Origin: Scytonematopsis contorta HA4267-MV1
GTDB lineage: Bacteria > Cyanobacteriota > Cyanobacteriia > Cyanobacteriales > Nostocaceae
Assembly (NCBI GenBank): GCA_019359035.1
Contig: JAHHIC010000086.1
Location: 1-64,000 of the forward strand
Direction: 5' to 3'
DNA: 64,000 nt
The stretch's first letter is position 1; each line of letters begins with the position of its first letter. The position numbers were made by a program, and so were the translations under genes. Shown here piece after piece: positions 52,146 through 61,382 of this stretch. Below the pieces are notes generated by a model that was not told where the DNA came from, made no database searches, and was given only the letters and a program-made list of their open reading frames with translations.

Positions 52146-53762
52146 ATGCATTTAGATAATGATTACATCCAAAAATTAAATAGAAGTGAAGATAATACTT
52201 ACGTTACTCAATCAATTAATGATAATACCCAAAGAATGAGTGAATATATTGTTAACACAACTGCTGATTCACCACACCAGATTAATCAAAATACTGATTA
52301 CACCCAAATGGTAATGCATCCCACAATTACTTCTGTTTCTTTTCCAAATGCAAGTTATCAGACAGTTGCTCCCGTTTATGCAATAGTGCCTGCAATTAAT
52401 ACAATTACTGGTATGTCGAACACACAAACAATAGCTTATCCAGCAACAGAAATAACTGCGATAGTTCCTTATCAATATCCTAGTAAGAGTGAGGAAACCG
52501 CCAAAAAGGAAAGAAAAACAGCTTACCGTCAACAGAAAATGGACACCTGGCGGTTTTTAATGGCAGCAGGAGTTATTGCCAGCGTCTTTCTCCATTTTAT
52601 GCGAATAGGAAGCGGAGTAAATTTAATATCGCATTTAAACAATTTTTTGATTAGTCCCGCTGCTGCAAGTACACAGCCAGTTACATCAAAGCTTGTAGAA
52701 GGAGCAAAAACACCAGATTGGAGTCAAAAGAATTTTAGAGACATGAAATTTTCAGAACCTGGTAGCGTTGATTTTCCTAATATGAAAAACCCAGGTATGA
52801 AAGAAAGACGCTCCTGGAGTACAGGTCAATCGCTCGCAGAAGTAATGGAATTAGGAGATTTTGAAGCAACTGATTTCAAAATAGAAGATTTTACTTTATC
52901 TGAGATTGCCGACATTACGGGTATTGACCTTGATAGTATAAATCTCTCACAATTTGAGACACTCGATTGGCAAACACTTGAAGAACTAGCCGAAGCAATT
53001 CCACAACTCAAAGATTTAGAAGCAGGAGAAATACCACCAATTCAAGAGTTAGTCCGCAAAGCCACAGGTAATAATGCTCAAAATCAAACTGTGGGTGAGC
53101 TACTAAAAAACTATCCTGAACTAAAAGATGCCGAACTTGGGGAATTTGTTGACCTCAATAAACACAAATTGGATAGTATTCCTGGATTAAAAGATGCTCA
53201 AATTAAAGAGTTTACTAATTGGCAAAATACTACAATAGCTAAAGTTCCAGGATTGGCTGATGTACCATTTGATAAGTTTAAAGGTGTACCTATCCCTGAT
53301 TTAAGCTTTGTTGGTACAGTTGATTTACCGCTGGGTTCAAAAGAAGGGGGACGTTGGAAATCTATATCTGGTAGCTTTGAAGAAGGGTTTAATGTTCCTT
53401 GTGAAAAAAATTGCGGTCATATTGAAGTTTCTGGAAGTGATATCTTGACGGGGGCGCAATGGATGTCAGGTAAAGACCAAAAAGTAAGAGGTGGATTTGG
53501 GATATTAGGTAACCTCAACGGTGGAGAAGAACCAACTGGAAGACACCCCTTTGGTAGCGCTTTTAAGCAGGTGATTTGGGATGTTAACGAAGGGGATGGA
53601 AGTATCACTACTAAAATGTTTTTTCGTATATGTAAACGTGGGTTCGTAGATATGGGCTGTTCTCCCTATTTTATTGGTCCGGTTCCCTTCTTTACTTACC
53701 GCGAAAAAGACCCCATTATTCTGGGTACTCCCCTCACTGTACCCACTAAAAAAACTCCGTAA
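52146..53762 (+). CDS. Unknown membrane-anchored secretion-cluster protein
   Basis: A 538-residue protein. Residues 1-130 are Asn/Thr/Pro-rich; one membrane segment lies near 131-150 (DTWRFLMAAGVIASVFLHF), then ISPAAAS. The middle (about 215-400) has irregular 20-25-residue repeats of the form LxDAxLGEFVDLNKHKLDSIPGL, recalling short Leu/Asp repeats. The C-terminal 130 residues are a Cys-containing globular domain (FNVPCEKNCGHIEVSG, ICKRGFVDMGCSPYFIG). No known VirB component matches. Its place between the VirB9-like and VirD4 genes suggests a lineage-specific part of the apparatus. AGAGG lies about 9 nt upstream of the ATG. Confidence 0.65.
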   Translation: MHLDNDYIQKLNRSEDNTYVTQSINDNTQRMSEYIVNTTADSPHQINQNTDYTQMVMHPTITSVSFPNASYQTVAPVYAIVPAINTITGMSNTQTIAYPATEITAIVPYQYPSKSEETAKKERKTAYRQQKMDTWRFLMAAGVIASVFLHFMRIGSGVNLISHLNNFLISPAAASTQPVTSKLVEGAKTPDWSQKNFRDMKFSEPGSVDFPNMKNPGMKERRSWSTGQSLAEVMELGDFEATDFKIEDFTLSEIADITGIDLDSINLSQFETLDWQTLEELAEAIPQLKDLEAGEIPPIQELVRKATGNNAQNQTVGELLKNYPELKDAELGEFVDLNKHKLDSIPGLKDAQIKEFTNWQNTTIAKVPGLADVPFDKFKGVPIPDLSFVGTVDLPLGSKEGGRWKSISGSFEEGFNVPCEKNCGHIEVSGSDILTGAQWMSGKDQKVRGGFGILGNLNGGEEPTGRHPFGSAFKQVIWDVNEGDGSITTKMFFRICKRGFVDMGCSPYFIGPVPFFTYREKDPIILGTPLTVPTKKTP

Positions 53763-53791
53763 TTAACAAGTTTTTACACCACACTTAGTAG

Positions 53792-53818
53792 CGAAGAAAT
53801 ATTAAACATATTTCTTCG
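53792..53818 (+). terminator. Intrinsic terminator before coupling-protein gene
   Basis: CGAAGAAATA and TATTTCTTCG, a perfect 10-bp stem with seven-base loop, followed by ATTTCTT, 29 nt after the preceding stop. It would end or attenuate the VirB transcript ahead of VirD4. Confidence 0.7.
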
Positions 53819-53848
53819 ATTTCTTAATATCAATTTACTACAGTAACT

Positions 53849-55612
53849 ATGACACACCTACTCGCAAATACCAGAACTAAAACAGTTAGAGAAGTTAGAA
53901 GCAATAACAATAACAGAACCACTGATTTTAGTAAATATACTAATCAATTAATGTCTCCCCAAGGATTATCAATTGTTGGTGGAGTAGGATTGATTTTACT
54001 ATTACAAATGTTTGGTGGTGGTAAAAAAGGTAAACTTGCTACCAGCTATTGGGGTGGTGACAAAGAAGTAAAAACTGCTAAAAAGAAAGCACTTAAACAA
54101 ATCACTTCCCCCAAATGTGACAGCGCTAGTTTATATGTAGGAGTACACAAGTATAAAGGTCAAAAGCCACCAAAAGGTAGTGGGGGAGTTCCGCTTTATG
54201 TGCCTGATGTACAAAGAGGGACAGCCGTAATTGGGGCACCAGGTTCTGGTAAATCTTTCTCAGCAATTAACCCCATGCTTTACTCAGCAATTGACCAAGG
54301 GTTTGGTTTAGTTTTGTATGATTTCAAATACCCATCTCAAGCTAAAATTGCCAGTTATGCTAAATTAAAAGGCTATGATGTACATGTATTTGCACCTGGA
54401 TTTCCGGAATCTGAAGTATGTAACCCCATCGACTTTTTACGCGACTCCTCTGATGCTGAAACCGCAAGACAGTTAGCGACTGTTATTAATAAAAACTTCC
54501 GCATGTTGGGAGGGGGAAACGAAGATGCATTCTTTGGTCCTGCTGGTGACCAGTTAACACAAGCTATCCTCATGCTTACCAAAGAATTTGCAGAAAATGC
54601 TGATATTATGACTTCTGCAGCCATACTAAGTAGCGAGAAGATGGTAGAAAGATTAATGGCTGGTGAACTCAACCCCTGGATTAAAATTGCATTTGGTCAA
54701 ATTTTTAGCTCTAGTGGGTCTGAGAAAACTATTGCTGGTATCGCTGGTACTGCTTCGCTGATGTTCACCCGCTTTATGGCACGCGGTACATTAGGATGCT
54801 TTGTTGGTAAGACCACACTTCCTTTAGAAGTAAAGCGCAAACAAATGATTATATTTGGGCTAGACCGGGAACGTCGCGATGCTGTTAGCCCATTAATGAC
54901 CAGTATTTTGCATATGGTTGTCTCCCGTAGTATTGCCAAAAAAAGGAAGGAACACGGGCCACTGGTTGTATGTTTGGACGAATTACCATCTATCTTTTTA
55001 CCAGACTTGTTTAAATGGCTGAACGAATCCCGCTCTGAAGGGTTTTGTGGAATCATGGGTTGGCAGAACATGGGTCAGCTTGAAAAAATTTACGGGAAGG
55101 AAATTTCTAAAGCAATCCTTGGTGCATGTGGTACAAAGTTTGTGTTTAACCCTGGGGAAGAAGAGTCAGCACGATTGTTTTCTGCTTATTTGGGAGAAGA
55201 AGAAATTAAATATAAGCAAAAATCTCGGTCAACTGGAGGGGGTAAAACTAACACGAGCATTTCTGACCAAGAACGAACTAGAAAATTATTTGAACCTGCT
55301 CAATTTCTCAAATTACCACCCGGTAAATGTTTATTTATCAACCCTGCTTATAGCAACAAAAATGAGGGTTCAGTACCGATGTTGAGAAATATTAAGGTTC
55401 CCAAATACATTATTGGGTTAGAGCAACAAAATGATGCAAATTGGGACAAAGTTATTCTTGCTTTAGCCAAGAAAAGTACCCAAAGAAAACCCACTCAAGA
55501 AGATTTAGATTTGCGGGTGTCAGAAGTTAATGAACGCTTCCCTATCCCCCAAGCACCCGTACAAGCCGGTAATGCACCCTTACCTGTTGATTCCTATAAG
55601 TCTTTTTTCTAA
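53849..55612 (+). CDS. virD4: VirD4/TraG-like coupling ATPase
   Basis: A 587-residue type IV coupling protein. One membrane segment near residues 30-52 (LSIVGGVGLILLLQMFGGG), Walker A GAPGSGKS (about residue 130-137), followed by the family signature LVLYDFKYPSQAKIASYA; Walker B LVVCLDELPSIF (about 372) and the QNMGQLEKIYG region typical of TraG/TraD. Only one membrane helix is evident where many relatives have two. It recruits the relaxosome to the secretion channel. No relaxase is encoded in this window. Confidence 0.92.
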   Translation: MTHLLANTRTKTVREVRSNNNNRTTDFSKYTNQLMSPQGLSIVGGVGLILLLQMFGGGKKGKLATSYWGGDKEVKTAKKKALKQITSPKCDSASLYVGVHKYKGQKPPKGSGGVPLYVPDVQRGTAVIGAPGSGKSFSAINPMLYSAIDQGFGLVLYDFKYPSQAKIASYAKLKGYDVHVFAPGFPESEVCNPIDFLRDSSDAETARQLATVINKNFRMLGGGNEDAFFGPAGDQLTQAILMLTKEFAENADIMTSAAILSSEKMVERLMAGELNPWIKIAFGQIFSSSGSEKTIAGIAGTASLMFTRFMARGTLGCFVGKTTLPLEVKRKQMIIFGLDRERRDAVSPLMTSILHMVVSRSIAKKRKEHGPLVVCLDELPSIFLPDLFKWLNESRSEGFCGIMGWQNMGQLEKIYGKEISKAILGACGTKFVFNPGEEESARLFSAYLGEEEIKYKQKSRSTGGGKTNTSISDQERTRKLFEPAQFLKLPPGKCLFINPAYSNKNEGSVPMLRNIKVPKYIIGLEQQNDANWDKVILALAKKSTQRKPTQEDLDLRVSEVNERFPIPQAPVQAGNAPLPVDSYKSFF

Positions 55613-55742
55613 ATATGTAAAATGTCAAGTAATATTATAATCGTAAAAATTTAATTGGAAGTAACTACAAATGTTAACATATTAATAAAGAAAAGATTAT
55701 AATTTATTTGAGCGCAACAATAATCTTGGAGTAATTAATAAC

Positions 55743-55940
55743 ATGATTGACGAAAAAAAGCAAAATAATTATTTCGACTTAACTGGGAAAGAGCATGAGG
55801 AATTAGTACAGGAAGCTGTCAAAGAAGTTATTGCTAAAATGCACGTTCAAGGAGTTGCAACTGTAGAAGTTGATGAAAAAGGTAAATTATATTTACGTCA
55901 CTCTGACGGTAGTTTAACTCCAATCGATGATTCTAATTAA
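55743..55940 (+). CDS. Small acidic hypothetical protein
   Basis: A 65-residue protein (MIDEKKQNNYFDLTGKEHEELVQEAVKEVIAKMHVQGVATVEVDEKGKLYLRHSDG...). One helix then a beta hairpin, no signal peptide. TTGGAG lies 11 nt before the ATG. It follows the coupling-protein gene by 130 nt and precedes another small gene. No family recognised. Confidence 0.65.
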   Translation: MIDEKKQNNYFDLTGKEHEELVQEAVKEVIAKMHVQGVATVEVDEKGKLYLRHSDGSLTPIDDSN

Positions 55941-55978
55941 GAAAGCTAAATGCTTAATTACGTATAATTATTTATTTG

Positions 55979-56251
55979 ATGATAAGCACTCAACTACAAA
56001 CTGAAATTGATAAATACAAAAACTTTCCCAGATGGATTTACCAATTCCCTCCATATGTAGAAAGACACTATTTTGATAATTTGTTAGTTTTCCATTATGA
56101 CCGTACTAATCCAGGCAATATGTACTGCGATAGATTTTATGATGACGGAGCGCAGCCAACACTTTTAGTTATTAGATTTGATGGACAATTAGTACTTGTT
56201 AAATACCAAAATTCTGTACTGATTGATAGATTGCCATTACAACCAGATTAA
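55979..56251 (+). CDS. Small hypothetical protein (90 aa)
   Basis: A 90-residue aromatic-rich soluble protein from ATG 55979 (a TTG one codon earlier is possible). Sequence: FPRWIYQFPPYVERHYFDNLLVFHYDR..., QPTLLVIRFDGQLVLVKYQNSV. Mostly beta. It ends 2 nt before the large 856-aa gene, so the two are likely translated together. No family recognised. Confidence 0.65.
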   Translation: MISTQLQTEIDKYKNFPRWIYQFPPYVERHYFDNLLVFHYDRTNPGNMYCDRFYDDGAQPTLLVIRFDGQLVLVKYQNSVLIDRLPLQPD

Positions 56252-56253
56252 TT

Positions 56254-58824
56254 ATGTTTGACTCAAAACAAACTCAGATAGCAGACTCATATCTAGAAAT
56301 AACAAATATAGCTGGCAAAGCTGCTGAAGCTTTGGCTAAAGTGTTGATAGAGCTAGCTAAAATTGCTGCTGAAAAGCTTAAAGAAGGATATGAAGCTACT
56401 AAAATAGCAGTAGAAGTAGGGAAAGATACCTTTAATTTAGTTCCAGATGAGTCAACACCTGGTGGTTATAAATGGGAAAAAGTTGATTTAACCAAACCAA
56501 CAGAACAACCTAGCCACAAATCATCACAGTCAGAAGACAAATACTCCGAACTCCCCAAAGTAATTACGAACCAAAAAGGTGATAAGAGTATTGAGTATGA
56601 TGAGCAGCAATCAAGAAGAGAGATTCAACCTATCGAGCAAAATAATGGGGGACAAATACAACAGCAAACAGAAGAAATTAATTCAGAACTACCGATTGAC
56701 TTAACTAATTTTCAAGCACAAGTGATTGCTCTAAGATTAGTACAAGATGTAGGTGATTTTAGTTTAAATAGCAACAGCACGAAAGAAAGTCCACTTCGTA
56801 TTACTGCTTATTTAGAAAACGCAAATGGTAATTCTAATAAAATTACTCTTTACGAACAAAATGAAGAAGGTAAGTGCATTACCAATTTAGTGACTGATAC
56901 ACTTTCTCAAAGTGAGATTATGGATGTTGTCGGGGAGCCACTTACGAAATTATTACCCCCCTCATCTGAAATAATCCAAAATTATAATAATGAACAAAAA
57001 TTAATTAATGATACAATTACCATCGATTTTGAACCAGTAGAACAACCGAATGTAGATAATACTACCAATCAAGATGAAGTCAATAGTAATAATAACCAAC
57101 CAAAGTTAAGTAATACTATTGAACAAAATAATCAAACAGCACCACTTCAATCACCAGAAATAATATTTAGTGGAGATGTGGATTACAGCAATCCACCAGA
57201 TGAAGATTTACCTCCATTTGATAACAATCCAGGAAACAATGACCTACTGCAACAAAGTAACCCAACTCAAAAAATAACTCATATTGATGATTTACCTCCC
57301 CCCGATGCTTACTCAGTCAAAAGTAAAAAGTCAGAAACAGAAGAAGCGAGCGCGCCCACCGAAAGTAACCAACGAGTTATTGAGGAGACGAGCGTACTGG
57401 TAAGCCAAAATAATCAACCAGAAAAGGATGAAAATATAACAAAGCAAGCCACCACCCCACAACCCTCTAGTCATAGCGAACCCACTAAAAAAGTTGCTTA
57501 CCCAGAGAAAGAACCAACTCAACTGGTTAAAGCTAAACAAGAAGAAGAAGAAATACCAAAGCCAAAGTATGCTGCTCAACACACCTACGAACAAGTCGCT
57601 TCTTCCCCAGGTGTGGAACCAGCAGCACAACAATGGGCTAAACAAGTCGAAGTACCTGTTTATAAAATTAAAAATATATTTGCTCGTGAAGAACGATTCA
57701 AAAATGAAAATAAGGAAATAGCTAAAACCGCAACCTCACTCCTGAAAAAGTATGGAACAATTGAGCAAGATGGTTCGCGTATTTACCGTAGCGATACGTT
57801 TGTAATTCGTCAGGATGGGGACAAATTTAGCATTCACCGTCGCAGTGATGAACTACAAGGATGGAAAGATTCACTTCTAGAGTTCAAACTTGATGGGAAA
57901 GAAAACCCCAAAATCATCAAAGCCAATAAAGAAATGCTGGGTGTGGAACGTCAAGAGTTCCTCATGGTAGCCGAAAAGTTAGCTGATAATGGCAAACTCC
58001 CTGACCTGGGTAAAGACGACATCCGCGATATTGGTAATACGTTGGGAAGTCTCGCTCCCGCTGGTACTATAAAAACTCTGGAAACCTTTAAGCAAGCTGA
58101 AGTATTAAGTTCACTTAACAGCATTCTTACCCAAGCTAACAAAGACGAAATTACTGTCGGTGAATACACTATTAAGCGTTCTCTAAATAAGGAGGGGGAT
58201 AAAGCAACATTCCAAGCTTTCAAAACCAGTGAGGAAAAAGGTAATCAGGAATTAGTCCGCTTTGACTTGACTAAGACAGAAGAAGGAGTGACAAGGGAAG
58301 TCACCAAAATGAATATCTCAGATTACGATGTCAACCAAATCAAGTTTATTGCCCAAAATACTGCAAAACTTGACTACGACCAGATATTTGTTAAAGAACA
58401 ACCCGTCAATCAACCAGAAAATAAAGAAAAATCTATCCAAAGCATTGGTGATATCCCCGTCAAAATCCATCCTTCCATAGCTAAGGAATGGAATGATATG
58501 GTCAAAACGCAAACCCGACAAGGTCAAACACTCGATAAAAAATCAGCAGAAACACTAGAAGAAATCAATAAACCTGGCGGAAAACTACCCATTGCCAACC
58601 AGAGAGTTATGTACTATCAAGCTCTTGAATTTAAAACTGAACAAGCCAAAAAACAAAATCAAGAAACTGTTGCGCTCGCTTTAATAAAAGATGTCATGAG
58701 CGACCTCCAACAATGGAGAAAAGAAGAAATTAACCAGCAATATACCCCAACCCAAAAAACTTTTACCAAACAACAAGAAAATACTCACTCCATCCAAAGT
58801 AATAAGAGCAATCTTGAACTATAG
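56254..58824 (+). CDS. Large hydrophilic plasmid protein
   Basis: An 856-residue protein. Residues 1-70 form amphipathic helices (GKAAEALAKVLIELAKIAAEKLKEGYEATKIAVEVGKD). Residues about 75-460 are disordered Gln/Asn/Pro/Ser-rich with a folded patch near 150-230 (LTNFQAQVIALRLVQDVGDF). Residues about 470-720 contain two similar modules: SLLKKYGTIEQDGSRIYRSDTFVIRQDGDKFSIHRR and SSLNSILTQANKDEITVGEYTIKRSLNKEGDKATFQAF. The C-terminus is helical and Gln-rich. No relaxase (His-hydrophobic-His) or ATPase motif was found. As the last gene of the conjugation block it may be a relaxosome or surface-exclusion-type protein; unproven. Confidence 0.7.
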   Translation: MFDSKQTQIADSYLEITNIAGKAAEALAKVLIELAKIAAEKLKEGYEATKIAVEVGKDTFNLVPDESTPGGYKWEKVDLTKPTEQPSHKSSQSEDKYSELPKVITNQKGDKSIEYDEQQSRREIQPIEQNNGGQIQQQTEEINSELPIDLTNFQAQVIALRLVQDVGDFSLNSNSTKESPLRITAYLENANGNSNKITLYEQNEEGKCITNLVTDTLSQSEIMDVVGEPLTKLLPPSSEIIQNYNNEQKLINDTITIDFEPVEQPNVDNTTNQDEVNSNNNQPKLSNTIEQNNQTAPLQSPEIIFSGDVDYSNPPDEDLPPFDNNPGNNDLLQQSNPTQKITHIDDLPPPDAYSVKSKKSETEEASAPTESNQRVIEETSVLVSQNNQPEKDENITKQATTPQPSSHSEPTKKVAYPEKEPTQLVKAKQEEEEIPKPKYAAQHTYEQVASSPGVEPAAQQWAKQVEVPVYKIKNIFAREERFKNENKEIAKTATSLLKKYGTIEQDGSRIYRSDTFVIRQDGDKFSIHRRSDELQGWKDSLLEFKLDGKENPKIIKANKEMLGVERQEFLMVAEKLADNGKLPDLGKDDIRDIGNTLGSLAPAGTIKTLETFKQAEVLSSLNSILTQANKDEITVGEYTIKRSLNKEGDKATFQAFKTSEEKGNQELVRFDLTKTEEGVTREVTKMNISDYDVNQIKFIAQNTAKLDYDQIFVKEQPVNQPENKEKSIQSIGDIPVKIHPSIAKEWNDMVKTQTRQGQTLDKKSAETLEEINKPGGKLPIANQRVMYYQALEFKTEQAKKQNQETVALALIKDVMSDLQQWRKEEINQQYTPTQKTFTKQQENTHSIQSNKSNLEL

Positions 58825-58852
58825 AAAAATTCTATGGTAATAATCAAAAAGA

Positions 58853-58884
58853 TAATGCTAGGGAATATAGTTTTCCTAGCATTA
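58853..58884 (+). terminator. Intrinsic terminator ending the conjugation block
   Basis: TAATGCTAGG and CCTAGCATTA, a perfect 10-bp stem around twelve bases, followed by TTTTAT, 28 nt after the large-protein stop. No gene is seen from here to 59181. Confidence 0.85.
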
Positions 58885-59181
58885 TTTTATCCTGAACGAA
58901 AATAGGTAAACTAATTATTAAAAAAATATAATGTTCATGTAATGCCCAGTTTATTTTATTTTAATAAAGCCGCAAAAATAATTAATTAAAAATCAAAAAT
59001 TTATTAACTATATTAGTAATCGCCCTGATATATTATGAAAAAGAGGTGCAAACAATTCAAAAGTGAATAAAAAATCATTTTGAATTTTATCGTGGAGCTT
59101 TCTCGCAAGGTATTTTGAATTGATGAAGTGGTACAGGGTTTGCAACGACCTAACTAACTACATTAAAGAGCTAAACACAGT

Positions 59182-59616
59182 ATGAAAATATTACCAGAAT
59201 TAGAAATTGGAAAAGAGAGAATTGGAATATCGCAGCAAGAACTGCGTCAAAAAAATTTAATAATAACCGACATCAATTATAATTGTGGTAATAGCAAACA
59301 AACCGTTGTTAATAAGCGAAGCAGAAATGGTTATCTACTATTTGTATTGATTTCAGGTCATATTGAAATCAAATACTACAACAATTTTTATCAAACGCCC
59401 AAAAAGCTAACAGTCAAACAGGGTAACAGATTAATCATAGAGCCGTTTGAAGTCGTGTATAACATAGAAGTGATAAGTGATAGCCAATGGCTAGAAATTT
59501 CCTGCTGTAATGTAAACAAGCATCAGTCCCCAGAAAATGAAATCATTAGTAGTACAAAAGTTATCAGTATTTTTGACTACGATAAACGTGACAAATCAAA
59601 ATTAATTGCGGCTTAA
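59182..59616 (+). CDS. Cupin-like hypothetical protein
   Basis: A 144-residue protein. The core (NGYLLFVLISGHIEIKYYNNFYQTPKKLTVKQGNRLIIEPFEVVYNIEVISDSQWLEISC) shows the strand order and the G-x-I-x turn of a cupin barrel, but without the metal-binding His/Glu set, so any cupin role would be non-enzymatic sensing or structural. It is followed by non-coding sequence with a G/A-rich inverted segment at about 59650-59700. Assigned from pattern only. Confidence 0.5.
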   Translation: MKILPELEIGKERIGISQQELRQKNLIITDINYNCGNSKQTVVNKRSRNGYLLFVLISGHIEIKYYNNFYQTPKKLTVKQGNRLIIEPFEVVYNIEVISDSQWLEISCCNVNKHQSPENEIISSTKVISIFDYDKRDKSKLIAA

Positions 59617-59730
59617 CAGTTTCTGTAGATAATTGACCAGCTAGATGGCAGAGAGGGGAGCAGGTGGAACAACTTACTCCCAACTTACCCTCTCTTCTGT
59701 CTTCCCTGATATTTAACCGTTGTCAAAATT

Positions 59731-60528
59731 ATGAGAAAAATAGAGAAAATAATAAATATAGGAGACAAGTTTGGTAGTTGGACTGTCTTAGAAGTAAATG
59801 GCTTAAAATGTTTATGTGAATGCAGTTGCGGAACACAAAAATTAGTTAACAGTTACTCGCTAATCAAAAATAAATCAAAAAGCTGTGGATGTTTAAAAAA
59901 AACACCTTCAATTTTACCTCAAACTAGATTTGGTAGACTTACCGTTTTGCACAGTCCAGAGAAAAAAGGTAAATATGGGCAAATATTAGTGCCGACAAAA
60001 TGTGATTGTGGTAATGAAAAACTTATATATAAGAGTAGCCTCATCAATGGAAAAACAACAAGCTGTGGGTGCTGGTCAAAAGAAGTTGCTTCTAGAGGAA
60101 CTCACTATAAATCAAGAACTCGTGAATATTACGTTTGGCTTAATATCAAAAGCGCTTGTTATAATCAAAATAATCCCGAATATTGGAAATATGGTGGTCA
60201 AGGAATAAAGCTCGATGATTCTTGGAAAAATAACTTTCAGCAATTTTTAGCAGATGTGGGGGAAGCACCTCCAGATAGTATCTTTGCTAGGATAGATAGA
60301 AATGGAAATTTCTGCCCAGAAAACTGCGCTTGGGTAAATAGACAAGAAAAATACCTTTTAAATATTGGGAAAAAGCCGAGAACTGGAGTTATAGCAAAAC
60401 TTCCAGACCGCATTATTCAATCAGTTCTAAAAACTCATACTGAGGGTGAGGCTAATGTTAATAGAATCGCCGAAAAATTTGATATTAGTTCTAAAATTGT
60501 AATGAATATCATCCTCAACTATACCTGA
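59731..60528 (+). CDS. Zinc-ribbon/AP2-HNH-like DNA-binding protein
   Basis: A 265-residue protein. Two copies of a Cys-rich module: FGSWTVLEVNGLKCLCECSCG...SCGC and FGRLTVLHSPEK...CDCGNEKLIYK...SCGC, as in phage AP2/HNH-type proteins. Then YYVWLNIKSACYNQNNPEYWKYGGQGI, SWKNNFQQFLADVGEAP and ARIDRNGNFCPENCAWV, the YxxWxxM..YGGRGI..DRIDxxGxYxPxNCRW pattern of homing-endonuclease-like HNH relatives. The C-terminus (EGEANVNRIAEKFDISSKIVMNII) is a helix-turn-helix. Probably a mobile or phage-derived nuclease or DNA-binding protein. Confidence 0.75.
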   Translation: MRKIEKIINIGDKFGSWTVLEVNGLKCLCECSCGTQKLVNSYSLIKNKSKSCGCLKKTPSILPQTRFGRLTVLHSPEKKGKYGQILVPTKCDCGNEKLIYKSSLINGKTTSCGCWSKEVASRGTHYKSRTREYYVWLNIKSACYNQNNPEYWKYGGQGIKLDDSWKNNFQQFLADVGEAPPDSIFARIDRNGNFCPENCAWVNRQEKYLLNIGKKPRTGVIAKLPDRIIQSVLKTHTEGEANVNRIAEKFDISSKIVMNIILNYT

Positions 60529-60558
60529 AATCTTCATTTTATAAGGGCTATTACTTTA

Positions 60559-60577
60559 GTCAAATTTGACAAAAGCA
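60559..60577 (+). repeat. Second copy of 19-bp sequence found at 47496
   Basis: Exact repeat of 47496-47514, including the palindrome GTCAAATTTGAC. Here it lies within a larger stem TTACTTT...AAAGTAA (about 60551-60586), 23 nt after the zinc-ribbon gene; a terminator or operator. Confidence 0.75.
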
Positions 60578-60729
60578 AGAAAAGTAATCTCCAAGCTTAG
60601 TTATATTTTTAGCCATAAGTAATAATTTTTATTCTCTTTTTTACATCAGCTTCGATAGGGATATGGGGTCAATATTTCATTCAAAAAGTAAAAATATTCA
60701 CTTAAATTAGAATAAATCACAATTCAACT

Positions 60730-61026
60730 ATGCGTAAATATATTTACAATTACTGTGGTTACTTATTTGGATTATCCTTATTACTAAATATTGTCTCACC
60801 ATTAGCAGCAATGATGGGCTGTATTATTTCCTATAATTTGGCTAAAAAATATAATTCACTTACCAAAACTTCCAAATTGCTAGAATATGAGAAAAGTCTA
60901 GATGATTTGGAAAAAGAAGTTAGCTATCTCAAACACTCCTTGGAAATAAATATCACTGATTGGCAATCTCAACCTCAACGGAGAAATTACTCAAATAGCC
61001 TTCCCAATCGGTGGAACTCAAATTAG
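60730..61026 (+). CDS. Small membrane protein with coiled coil
   Basis: A 98-residue protein: one or two membrane segments (YLFGLSLLLNIVSPLAAMMGCIISYNLA) followed by a short coiled coil (LLEYEKSLDDLEKEVSYLKHSL) and a polar tail. No signal for export. The codon frame over the last 25 residues competes with another protein-like frame, so a frameshift near the end cannot be excluded. No family recognised. Confidence 0.5.
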   Translation: MRKYIYNYCGYLFGLSLLLNIVSPLAAMMGCIISYNLAKKYNSLTKTSKLLEYEKSLDDLEKEVSYLKHSLEINITDWQSQPQRRNYSNSLPNRWNSN

Positions 61027-61174
61027 CACCTGTCGGCTTTGGGGTAGCCATTGTTAACCTCTCAAATAGAAATGCGGACAGCGAAAGGATTTTCTCGATT
61101 CAACATTCACGAAGGGAAAGTGATTATTGACGGGACAGAGGTTGTTATCCCGGTTCATGTCGGAAACTTAGGCA

Positions 61175-61200
61175 AAGGTGTGGAAAATTTTCCACACCTT
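61175..61200. promoter_or_regulatory. 26-bp perfect palindrome
   Basis: AAGGTGTGGAAAA followed directly by its exact complement TTTTCCACACCTT. It lies 182 nt upstream of the Hsp70-like gene. Either an operator for a dimeric regulator or a terminator-like stem; no U run follows on either strand, which favours a protein-binding site. Confidence 0.65.
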
Positions 61201-61382
61201 CCTCGGACTTGCTATTTTAGTCGCTTTACTATAATCTATTAGACCGCTCATTTTTACTTATGTATATATATTTACAGTAGTATTAGCATCAAATTACGTA
61301 ACTTTATGATTGTATTATTCAAAAATGCCTGAAACGCTTGATTTTGCTACAATCTTTTCAAGGCTACATTTACTGCGTACGT

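Noticed and set aside
61051-61242. 63-codon plus frame from TTG containing NIHEGKVIIDGTEVVIPVHVG
   Set aside because: Reads partly protein-like, but it has no ribosome-binding site and its end runs through the 26-bp palindrome; could be a remnant, not enough to call.
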